DNA of 64,000 bases, taken from positions 62,001 through 126,000 of the forward strand of contig NZ_AOLK01000019.1 of NCBI RefSeq assembly GCF_000336755.1, written 5' to 3'. Position 1 is the first letter of the stretch. Each line of letters begins with the position of its first letter. Source of the DNA: Haloferax elongans ATCC BAA-1513. GTDB taxonomy: Archaea > Halobacteriota > Halobacteria > Halobacteriales > Haloferacaceae. Made by a program: the position numbers and the translations under genes. The notes beneath the pieces were generated by a model, which saw only the letters and a list, made by a program, of their open reading frames with translations, was not told where the DNA came from and searched no databases. Of this stretch, positions 31,958 through 39,183 are shown piece after piece.

Positions 31958-33121
31958 ATGGACCTGAACCGAAGGCACTTCCTTGGTATCGGCGCGAGCG
32001 CACTGACAGCCGGACTCGCTGGCTGCAGTGGCTCCTCGTCGGAGGAGACAGCGACGACGACCAGTTCTACCACGGAGTCGACCCAGACCGAGACGGCGAC
32101 GGGCACGCCCGAAGACACGAGCTACTCGGTGTCGATGGAGCCGGTCGGCGAAGTGACGCTCGACGAGCCGCCGGAAACGGTCGCGCATTACTTCCCCGAC
32201 TACGGTGACATGGCGGTCGCACTCGGCCACGGAGACACCGTGACCAGCATGGGGCTTCCCTCGCGCTTCCACGTCAACCACTACGACGAACTCGACGGAG
32301 TCAGCTTCGACACGGACTCGCTGACGAAAATCGTCGGTGACTCGGGCATCTCGAAGGAGGTCTTCTACAATCTGGATAGCGACCTCCACATGATCGACCC
32401 GCAGTGGCTCATCAACAACAAGGGCTTCAAGCTCGAACCCGCCGACATCGAAGAAATCTCGAACAACGTCGGCCCGTTCTTCGGGAATACCATCTTCCGG
32501 CGCACAGACACGTGGCACGATTACCGCTACTACTCGATGTACGAGGCGTTCCGGAAGGTCGCAGAAGTCCACCAAGAAGTGGAGAAGTACGAACAGATCA
32601 AAGCCTTACACGACGAGTACATCACGGATGTCCAGACGAAGCTCCCCGGCCCGGACAGTCGTCCGAATGCGCTCCTCTGCTGGCAGGGCAGTAACGAGCC
32701 AGAGTCGTTCTACCCCGCTCGTCTGAGTGGAAAGGGAGCGAACAAGAAGGCGACCGACGACATCGGTCTCACCGACGCTCTCGCCGACACGGGTATTCAG
32801 GGACTCTCCGAGAGTAACCGTGGTACCATCGACTACGAGACGCTCCTGGAGGTCGACCCCGATTCGATTCTCCTGCGCGGACACGAAGGAAAGACGCGCG
32901 AGGAGTTCAGAAGCACGGTCCTCGAGTTCATGAAGAACCACGAGGTCGCGTCCGAACTGAGCGCCGTCAAGAACGAGAGGGTGTTCCGTGGCGGTCCGAT
33001 TTACGCAGGCCCGCTTCACCACCTCTTCCTCGTCGAGCGGTACGCCACCGGCTACTTCCCCGACACGTTCTCGGGCGAACTGTTCGACCGCGACGAACTC
33101 GCGTCCATCATCACGGCGTAA
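31958..33121 (+). CDS. Iron-siderophore-type ABC substrate-binding lipoprotein
   Basis: A 387-residue exported protein. The N-terminus has a twin-arginine lipoprotein signal, L-N-R-R-H-F-L-G, ending in the lipobox LAGC, followed by a Ser/Thr/Glu-rich linker. The body resembles helical-backbone periplasmic binding proteins for siderophores (FepB/BtuF class), including the long helix between lobes and a VDPDSILLRG segment. No permease or ATPase is in the window, so it must work with a transporter encoded elsewhere. Two iron boxes at its promoter indicate induction on iron starvation. Confidence 0.85.
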   Translation: MDLNRRHFLGIGASALTAGLAGCSGSSSEETATTTSSTTESTQTETATGTPEDTSYSVSMEPVGEVTLDEPPETVAHYFPDYGDMAVALGHGDTVTSMGLPSRFHVNHYDELDGVSFDTDSLTKIVGDSGISKEVFYNLDSDLHMIDPQWLINNKGFKLEPADIEEISNNVGPFFGNTIFRRTDTWHDYRYYSMYEAFRKVAEVHQEVEKYEQIKALHDEYITDVQTKLPGPDSRPNALLCWQGSNEPESFYPARLSGKGANKKATDDIGLTDALADTGIQGLSESNRGTIDYETLLEVDPDSILLRGHEGKTREEFRSTVLEFMKNHEVASELSAVKNERVFRGGPIYAGPLHHLFLVERYATGYFPDTFSGELFDRDELASIITA

Positions 33122-33161
33122 GCCGACGGCGGAGCCGCTTCCACTCGCTTCGTTTCAGTTG

Positions 33162-33179
33162 TGGCGGACGCTCCCGCCA
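33162..33179. terminator. Hairpin between convergent genes
   Basis: TGGCGG-ACGCTC-CCGCCA, a perfect 6-bp stem between the converging ends of the binding-protein gene and the aldolase-family gene; may end both transcripts, though no strong T-run follows. Confidence 0.4.
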
Positions 33180-33203
33180 GTGTGAGTCGCTACGCTCTGT
33201 TGC

Positions 33204-34013
33204 TCATTTTGACACCCAGTCCGACCGTTCGGTGACGGCGTCCGCGACGAACTCGAACTCGTCGCCGAGATGCAGGAGCCGGTATCCTCGCTCGGCCGCA
33301 TTGCGGGTACCGTCCAGCCCGACGAAGTTGCTGTTGTGGAAGCCCAAGAGGGGGACGCCGTGTTCGACACACGCCTCGCGGACGCGCTCGATGAGCGCTC
33401 GTACCTCCGAGTCTTCGTATTCGAGGGTGCGCCCCATCGAGACGCCGAGGTCACCAGGCCCGGGGAAGACGAACCCGAGTTCAGGGACGGTCACGATTTC
33501 GTCGATGTTCTCGACGGCGGTCCGGTTTTCGACGAGAACACCCACCTGTACGTTTTCGTCTTCGACGTCGTGATACGGGCGCTCGCCGCCGAAGGTCGTT
33601 CCGTATCCACTCACACGCCCCTGTGCGAGACCGCGGTCTCCTGGCTCGCCGTCGAACTCGAAGCGACCGGCCCGCACGGCGCGCTCGACATCGCTGGCCG
33701 TCTCGACTCGCGGGACGACGACGTTGCGGACGCCCGTATCGAGGGCTTTTCTGACTGTCGATGGGTCTCCGTTCGGAAGTCTGACGACGAGTTCGGTTCC
33801 CCCACACTGGGCGGCTCGAACCAGTCGTTCCAGTCGTGGTCCGTCGAGCGGCGGGCCGTTTTTGTGTTCGAGGTCAAGCCAGACCCAATCGAGTCCGAGC
33901 GTCCCGTACAACTCCACGAGTTGTTCCGAGGCAGTTTCGACTCCCGCCCCGAGGTACACGTCGTCAGTGTCTCTGATGTCCGCGAGGTGGTTCTGCTGTT
34001 GTGGTCCATTCAT
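33204..34013 (-). CDS. HpcH/HpaI-family aldolase or SbnG-like citrate synthase
   Basis: A 269-residue TIM-barrel protein. The family's active-site residues are in place: H50 in WLDLEHKNGP, R78 in ELVVRLPNGD, metal ligands E162 in GVLVENRTAV and D188 in FPGPGDLGVSMG. Family members cleave or form C-C bonds with pyruvate or oxaloacetate; SbnG of Staphylococcus aureus, in the staphyloferrin B cluster, is a member that makes citrate from oxaloacetate and acetyl-CoA. Given the iron box upstream (34080) and the adjacent NIS siderophore genes that consume citrate, an SbnG-like role is a strong candidate. An ordinary aldolase remains possible. Confidence 0.82.
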   Translation of the reverse strand: MNGPQQQNHLADIRDTDDVYLGAGVETASEQLVELYGTLGLDWVWLDLEHKNGPPLDGPRLERLVRAAQCGGTELVVRLPNGDPSTVRKALDTGVRNVVVPRVETASDVERAVRAGRFEFDGEPGDRGLAQGRVSGYGTTFGGERPYHDVEDENVQVGVLVENRTAVENIDEIVTVPELGFVFPGPGDLGVSMGRTLEYEDSEVRALIERVREACVEHGVPLLGFHNSNFVGLDGTRNAAERGYRLLHLGDEFEFVADAVTERSDWVSK

Positions 34014-34079
34014 GGTTGAAGCATTCTGATTGTTCGCTTCTGGCCTGCTCTCCGAGGTGGCTGATTGAATTGGTTCATG

Positions 34080-34099
34080 TTTTTAGGCTAGCCTAAAAA
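34080..34099. promoter_or_regulatory. Iron box 3, perfect 20-bp palindrome
   Basis: TTTTTAGGCTAGCCTAAAAA, the most perfect iron box in the window, 67 bases upstream of the aldolase-family start codon on the minus strand. Confidence 0.8.
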
Positions 34100-34148
34100 C
34101 ACGAAGTAGTTTCGGCCGCTTCGTTGCTGTCGCCTCCCCCTCCGTTCG

Positions 34149-34213
34149 CCTTCTCTTTCCTCTTCTCCTTCCTTTCTCCTCCCTTCTCCTTCCTTTCTCC
34201 TCCCTTCTCCTTC
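34149..34213. repeat. 65-base pure pyrimidine tract with 21-base tandem units
   Basis: Every base from 34149 to 34213 is C or T on the plus strand. The 3' part repeats a 21-base unit of the form TTCTCCTTCC-TTTCTCCTCCC about two and a half times. It directly follows the stop of the MOSC gene, whose transcript would end in a purine tract. Such mirror-like tracts can form triplex DNA. Confidence 0.85.
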
Positions 34214-34224
34214 GAGCTGGGAGG

Positions 34225-35007
34225 TCACTCTTCTATCAGCGTGACCGGGTCTCCGACCCGAATCGTTCCATCTGTCGGCGACCCTTCGAGACGCGTAATG
34301 GTCGTCAGCGCGAACCAATGGTCGAAGGCGTCCTCGTTCACCCACTCGGGGACTGTCTCCCGGCGCTTCTCGATGAACCGCTTTCGGAACTTCGGTAGTG
34401 GTTCTCCAGTGTCCGGGTCTCGCCCGGGCACGACGCAGCGACTGCAGGGAATCGCTCCTTCGAACCGGAGGCCTCCGACCTCGAACGCCGGCGCGTCGTC
34501 GCCGACGAACTGGTCTTCCCAGAACGCTGGCACGCCTGAGACTTCCACGTTCGTTCGAAGTCGTCGGCGCGTCCCTTCGACAGTCAGTTCGTCGAACCAC
34601 GACGCCACCGTTCGAACCGTCTCAGTACTCACGACCGACAGGCCAAGTTTCGGGCGGTCTGGAATCCCTCGGTCGGTGTCTCTCCGTATCGTCACCGGTT
34701 CGTCGAGAACGTCCGAGAACCACGCTTCCGCCGCCTCGGTGTCGTGTACGAGGTCGAACTGTGCGGCCGTCGCCGATGGTGCATCGACTGTAAGTACACC
34801 CGCTTTCGGGTCGTAGTCGGCCGTAATCGCGTGCAACCGCTCGTCACGCTTCGCATTGAGGACGTTTCCGTTGGCGTCGAAGAGTGCGAACTCCCTGTCG
34901 TGTGCGAGTGTTCCGTTTGCCCGAACGTCGGCGACTTTCACCTCGATACCGTCGAGCGACTTGACCGGATACACTCTCAGCTTCTCGATTTGTGGCTTGG
35001 TCGTCAT
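34225..35007 (-). CDS. MOSC-domain protein (mARC/YcbX-like)
   Basis: A 260-residue protein with an N-terminal MOSC_N beta barrel (LRVYPVKSLDGIEV at 10-23) and a MOSC domain containing IPCSRCVVPGRDPDTGEPL (187-205), close to the CSRC...DPDTG block of mARC. mARC enzymes are molybdenum proteins that reduce N-hydroxylated compounds, including hydroxamic acids. However, the later cysteine that binds molybdenum in human mARC1 has no counterpart here: the equivalent stretch reads RKRFIEKRR. No ferredoxin domain is fused. Its place in a hydroxamate siderophore island suggests handling of N-hydroxy compounds, with that caveat. Confidence 0.82.
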   Translation of the reverse strand: MTTKPQIEKLRVYPVKSLDGIEVKVADVRANGTLAHDREFALFDANGNVLNAKRDERLHAITADYDPKAGVLTVDAPSATAAQFDLVHDTEAAEAWFSDVLDEPVTIRRDTDRGIPDRPKLGLSVVSTETVRTVASWFDELTVEGTRRRLRTNVEVSGVPAFWEDQFVGDDAPAFEVGGLRFEGAIPCSRCVVPGRDPDTGEPLPKFRKRFIEKRRETVPEWVNEDAFDHWFALTTITRLEGSPTDGTIRVGDPVTLIEE

Positions 35008-35064
35008 GGGTTGATATCATGCGGCAGTGATTTTTCTCTTTCGCCATTGACAACTTCAAACTCC

Positions 35065-36408
35065 TCAGAAGCGGTCGCGGTACGTCCCGCGCATCCACGT
35101 ATCCGCGTGCGCTGTGAACGCCTCCCACTGGCTTCGTTTAATCTCGACATACGACTCGGTGAGCGTGTCGCCGAGTGCGGCGGTGAGCACCTCGTCGTTT
35201 TCGAGTTCGCGAACCGCTTCCCCGAGCGACCCCGGCAGTCGCTCGATACCACGCTTTCGGCGGGTGTCGTCGCTGAGGTTCTCCGGGTCTTGGTCGACTG
35301 ACGGACCCGGGTCGAGTTCGCGGTCGATTCCGTCACGACCGGCCGCCAGCAAGCCGAGGACCGCAAGGTACGGGTTCGACGTGTTGTCTGCGGGTCTAAA
35401 TTCGATTCTGGTGCCGCTGGTGCGGTTCGATGGTCGCACTTCTGGAACGCGAACCGCGGCTTCGCGGTTCCCGATACCCCAGCAGTTGTACGCACAGACG
35501 CTCTTGGCTGGCTGGAGTCGCGCATAAGAGTTCACCGTCGGCGACGTCAACGCGAGGAGACCGGGCATGTGTTCGAGGACACCACCGACGAAGTAGCGAC
35601 CGCGCTGGCTCAGCGCTGCATCGTCGTCCGTCGGGGCGAAGACGTTCTCATCACCGTCCCACAGCGAGAGGTGGAAATGACACCCGTTCGTGGCTCCGTC
35701 GAACGGATACGGTGAAAACGTCGCGTTAGCACCCGCGCGTTCAGCAACGCCCGAGACAGTCTCGCGGCAGAACACAGCATTGTCGAGTGGTTCCAGACCT
35801 GTTCCATGTCCGACGACAATCTCGTTTTTGCCTGCAGTGTACTCCGGGTGGTGCTTTCGGACGTCGATGCCTTGGGCCTTCAGCGCGTCGACGATATCGA
35901 GTATTACCGACCGACTCGCGCGCATACTCGCCGAGGAGTACTCTCCTCGCGGGTCGAGCGGTTCGATTTCACCATCTGACTTCTCCGAATAGAGGTGAAA
36001 CTCCTGTTCGACGGCGATGGTCGGTGTGAGACCATCGTCTTCACACGCTGTGAGCATACGCTTCGCAGCGACCCGAGGGTCGGCGTCCCATGCAACGTCC
36101 CTGTCGTGTTCGACTAAGTCACACAACACTGCGGCAGTTCGGTCTTCGTACGGGAGCACGCGGAACGTCGATGGGTCAGGAAGCAATCGGACTTCACCGA
36201 CTGCATCGAACCGACCGTCTTTCACCCGGTAACCGATTGCGTTGAACGACTGGGTCATCTTCGGGAGTGGGATACCCGACGAGAGCGCCGATTCGAGGTG
36301 GTCGACGTTCACCGCTTGTCCACGTATCATTCCGTCGTTCGTCACACAGAGGAGTCGGACGAACTCGACGTTCGCTTCGTTGCATCGCTCACGGATAGAC
36401 GCGGCCAT
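35065..36408 (-). CDS. Glutamine-synthetase-family ligase
   Basis: A 447-residue GS-fold ligase. Visible landmarks: VEQEFHLY (metal ligands), HHPEYTAGKNEIVV, a G-C-H-F-H-L-S-L-W motif, TVNSYARL, and GNREAAVRVPE. The N-terminal region keeps the GS layout but differs from housekeeping GlnA (AEYVLPKMTQSF-like lid is altered), as in the GlnA3/GlnA4 group that joins glutamate to polyamines or ethanolamine. Start at ATG 36406-36408, about 25 bases after a TATA-like GGATATTTC; an in-frame ATG at 36444 overlaps that element. In a siderophore island it may add a gamma-glutamyl group, but this is not shown. Confidence 0.85.
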   Translation of the reverse strand: MAASIRERCNEANVEFVRLLCVTNDGMIRGQAVNVDHLESALSSGIPLPKMTQSFNAIGYRVKDGRFDAVGEVRLLPDPSTFRVLPYEDRTAAVLCDLVEHDRDVAWDADPRVAAKRMLTACEDDGLTPTIAVEQEFHLYSEKSDGEIEPLDPRGEYSSASMRASRSVILDIVDALKAQGIDVRKHHPEYTAGKNEIVVGHGTGLEPLDNAVFCRETVSGVAERAGANATFSPYPFDGATNGCHFHLSLWDGDENVFAPTDDDAALSQRGRYFVGGVLEHMPGLLALTSPTVNSYARLQPAKSVCAYNCWGIGNREAAVRVPEVRPSNRTSGTRIEFRPADNTSNPYLAVLGLLAAGRDGIDRELDPGPSVDQDPENLSDDTRRKRGIERLPGSLGEAVRELENDEVLTAALGDTLTESYVEIKRSQWEAFTAHADTWMRGTYRDRF

Positions 36409-36507
36409 CACCCGAACCCATACTCGGGGGGAAGAAATATCCATGGGTCGCGTCAGACGATTGAACGTAGGCAGCCGACGAGAGCCGTCTCATGCGTCTG
36501 TCGAACC

Positions 36508-37248
36508 TCACGCAAGCAGTGCTGGCGAGTCGTCGAGCAGTGCCGCTTCGAAATCGTCGTATTCGCACAGCAGCAACAGCGCGTCTTTGTCGGCTTCCTC
36601 GAAGTAGAACTCCTTGTGTGGCTCGAAGCCGCACTGTTCTAAGATATTGATGACGACATCGTTGTCGACGTCGGGTTCGCCGACGACCCGGTCTGTCTCA
36701 GGGTGCGAAAACAGCATGAGGCCCATGGCCCGGAAGAGTGCTTTCGCGTAGCCGTTACCCACGTACTCCGGTGGCCCGATGAGCAGGTGTGCTGCCCGGT
36801 CGCCGGGGGCTGTGTCGTAGTAGTCGTCGAGTTCGTACTCGCTGGGCCAGTAGACTTCCCAGTAGCTCATCGGCACGTGGTCGATGTAGCCGATAAGCGG
36901 CGTCAGATGGTCTTCCGCGAGCTTTTCGGCGAAGTGGTCGCGGAACGCTGGCAACGGGAGGTTGAGTTCCCAGAACTCAGCTACGTGGTCGTATCCGAGC
37001 CACTTGTGGAGTCGCCCGAGGTCGCGTTCCATCGTCGCCGGCCGAAACGAGATGGTTCGCTCTATCGTCTCGTCGTACCGCTGGAACACGTAGTTCGACC
37101 TGATGGTTGTATCTGGCCCAAGCGTGGGTGTCACGTCGTCGGTATCGGCTGCTCGTCCGTGGCCATCGGTTGCTTGCTCGGAGCCATCAGTTGTCTGGTT
37201 GTGGTCGTCGGTCATCTGTTCGATATCGTCACCTGTCGGTGCCATCAT
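36508..37248 (-). CDS. Second IucB-like siderophore acetyltransferase
   Basis: A 246-residue GNAT-fold protein. From residue 60 it parallels the iucB gene at 40996: RTISFRPATMERDLGRLHKW versus RTISLRQASVERDLGRLHQW, and HLTPLIGYIDHVPMSYWEVY versus HLTPYIGCLDHVPMSYWECY. Family members acylate N6-hydroxylysine or a similar hydroxylamine with acetyl-CoA or another acyl-CoA. An acidic N-terminal extension of about 45 residues with DDxxQTTDG-like repeats distinguishes it. The iron box 2-3 bases upstream of its ATG puts it in the iron regulon. Two copies suggest two acyl donors or two acceptors. Confidence 0.85.
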   Translation of the reverse strand: MMAPTGDDIEQMTDDHNQTTDGSEQATDGHGRAADTDDVTPTLGPDTTIRSNYVFQRYDETIERTISFRPATMERDLGRLHKWLGYDHVAEFWELNLPLPAFRDHFAEKLAEDHLTPLIGYIDHVPMSYWEVYWPSEYELDDYYDTAPGDRAAHLLIGPPEYVGNGYAKALFRAMGLMLFSHPETDRVVGEPDVDNDVVINILEQCGFEPHKEFYFEEADKDALLLLCEYDDFEAALLDDSPALLA

Positions 37249-37250
37249 CG

Positions 37251-37266
37251 TTTAGGCCTGCCTAAA
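37251..37266. promoter_or_regulatory. Iron box 4 (TTTAGGC-CT-GCCTAAA)
   Basis: A perfect 7-bp inverted repeat that abuts the start codon of the second acetyltransferase gene on the minus strand and lies about 145 bases upstream of the amidase gene on the plus strand. Confidence 0.75.
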
Positions 37267-37410
37267 AAGTGATAAGCCCGTCGATATTTAGACACTATCC
37301 GGCTAGAATTATCAATTTATTATCTCATCTCGGCCATCCCTTACGATGGTGCTTGTCATCAATTCTCGTGAACGATAGACCTACAACAGCGGGACATCGA
37401 CGCAGTGACG

Positions 37411-38874
37411 ATGAACGTAGCGTCTGCGTCTGCGACAGAGATTGCAGCGAAGGTTCGACGAGGAGCGCTTTCACCCCGAACGGTCGTCGAGACGGTGCTC
37501 GAACGAACCGACCGTCGAAACGACGAGTTGAACGCGTACGTCGAAGTCGCAGACGACTACGCTCGAACGCGGGCAGCGGAAATCGAACGGGCGATAGAAC
37601 GCGGGGAGTCGGTTGGTCCACTCGCGGGCGTGCCCGTGGCGTTGAAAGAGTCCGCCGCATCGAAGGCGGGCCTCCGACGAACGATGGGCTCAGTTGCGTT
37701 CAGCGAGTCCGTTTCCGAATCGGACTCGACGTTCGTCACGCGGTTAGAAGACGCGGGTGCAATCGTCATCGGGACGACGAACACACCTGAGCTAGACCAC
37801 AAGGGGACGACTGACAACCCACTCCGCGGGCCGACTCGGAACCCGTTCGACCCGTCGCGAAACGCCGGTGGCTCGTCCGGTGGAAGTGCCGCTGCTGTCG
37901 CCGCTGGACTCACGCCCGTCGCACACGGAAAAGACGCAGGAGGCTCGCTTCGCATCCCCGCGGCGTGGTCTGGCGTCTACGCCTTCAAGCCGACGTTCCG
38001 ACGGGTCCCTGACCTCACTCGACCGGACGGGTTTGCGGACGACCTCGGCATTCGGTCGAGTCACGGGCCGATAACGCGCACCGTCCGCGACGCAGCGCTC
38101 GTCTTAGATGTCATGGAGGGACACCACCCCCGAGACCCTTCGAGCCTTCCGAATCACGACGGACGATTCCGTGACGCTATCGGACGCTCTCTCGACGGAA
38201 TCGACATCGCATACACGCCGGATTTCGGGACGTTCCCAGTCGAGCGCACCGTACGAGCGACGGTTGACGACGCAGTCGAGGCCTTCGGCAACGCGGGGGC
38301 GACAGTCGAGCATGTGGACGTCGAACTCGGCTACTCGCACACGGAGTTGACGGATACGTGGCTGCACCTCGTGGGTGCCAATCTGGCGGCGATGAACGAC
38401 TGGCTCGCGGAACACGAGGATGTCGATTTGCTTCGAGACCACCGCGAAGACCTGACCGACAGCCTCGTCGACTTGCTCGAATCCGGGGCCGGAACGTCCG
38501 CGACGGAGTACCTCCACCAGCACGTCGTTCGAACGGCAGTCCACGACGCTCTCGAAGACGTGTTCGAGGACTACGACCTGCTGGTCTCGCCGACCGTCTC
38601 TCATCCCCCCGTGAAAAATGCAACAGAGGGGTCGACACTCGGACCTGACGAAGTCGACGGCGAACCGGTCGACCCGCGAATCGGCTGGTGTCCGACGTTC
38701 CTGCTCAACTTCACGGGGCACCCTGCCGCGTCGGTTCCAGCGGGAACTGTCGGCCACGGACTTCCGGTCGGAATGCAGATTGCTGCCCCGCGCTTCGAAG
38801 ACGAGGTAGTCATCGCGGCGAGCGACGCGTTCGAACGGCTTCAACCGTGGTCTGACTGGTATTCTCGCACGTAG
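37411..38874 (+). CDS. Amidase-signature family hydrolase
   Basis: A 487-residue amidase. The Ser-cisSer-Lys triad is visible: Lys in PVALKESA, the Gly-Ser-rich NAGGSSGGSAAAVAAG, and the nucleophile Ser in KDAGGSLRIPA. The usual G-S-D-x-G-G-S of GatA-like enzymes is G-K-D-A-G-G-S here. Substrate unknown. As it lies inside the siderophore island between two iron-box promoters, it might trim a precursor or cleave a siderophore amide to release iron or recycle the parts. ATG 37411 preferred to GTG 37405. Confidence 0.87.
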   Translation: MNVASASATEIAAKVRRGALSPRTVVETVLERTDRRNDELNAYVEVADDYARTRAAEIERAIERGESVGPLAGVPVALKESAASKAGLRRTMGSVAFSESVSESDSTFVTRLEDAGAIVIGTTNTPELDHKGTTDNPLRGPTRNPFDPSRNAGGSSGGSAAAVAAGLTPVAHGKDAGGSLRIPAAWSGVYAFKPTFRRVPDLTRPDGFADDLGIRSSHGPITRTVRDAALVLDVMEGHHPRDPSSLPNHDGRFRDAIGRSLDGIDIAYTPDFGTFPVERTVRATVDDAVEAFGNAGATVEHVDVELGYSHTELTDTWLHLVGANLAAMNDWLAEHEDVDLLRDHREDLTDSLVDLLESGAGTSATEYLHQHVVRTAVHDALEDVFEDYDLLVSPTVSHPPVKNATEGSTLGPDEVDGEPVDPRIGWCPTFLLNFTGHPAASVPAGTVGHGLPVGMQIAAPRFEDEVVIAASDAFERLQPWSDWYSRT

Positions 38875-39007
38875 TTGGTAAACTGGGGTTCGCGCACACG
38901 TAGCTCGTAAGACTGGTCCTCTGTCCGTTGCCGATGAGTAGTCTTGACGGGCGAGACCCCCTGCTACTCGGCTTCCCATACACTCAGGCAACCATCGAAT
39001 ATATATT

Positions 39008-39023
39008 TTTAGGCCAACCTAAA
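39008..39023. promoter_or_regulatory. Iron box 5 (TTTAGG-CCAA-CCTAAA)
   Basis: Distal box of the iuc operon promoter, upstream of the TATA-like GGTTTTATTG (39031-39040). Confidence 0.75.
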
Positions 39024-39043
39024 TCCCGTGGGTTTTATTGCGC

Positions 39044-39059
39044 TTTAGGCTAGCCTAAA
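39044..39059. promoter_or_regulatory. Iron box 6 (TTTAGGCTAGCCTAAA)
   Basis: A perfect 16-bp palindrome directly downstream of the TATA-like element, at the expected transcription start of the iuc operon; 36 bases from box 5, about three and a half helical turns. Confidence 0.8.
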
Positions 39060-39066
39060 ATCCTGT

Positions 39067-39183
39067 ATGCAAACGCAGAGTACACGAGTGCACTCCGCAG
39101 CGACGTGGTGTCAGTGCGCCACGTCTACTGAGCGGGTGAGACAGCCGTGTCGGTCGAATCGGGGGAGACCGCATGAGCGCTGA
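39067..39183 (+). CDS. Possible 38-codon leader ORF of the iuc operon
   Basis: ATG at 39067 is the first start codon after the expected transcription start. The frame runs 38 codons, contains a Cys-Gln-Cys pair, and ends with TGA at 39183, overlapping the iucA start by 11 bases in another frame. Codon use is not clearly coding, so it may be incidental; if translated it would influence iucA translation. Confidence 0.25.
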   Translation: MQTQSTRVHSAATWCQCATSTERVRQPCRSNRGRPHER

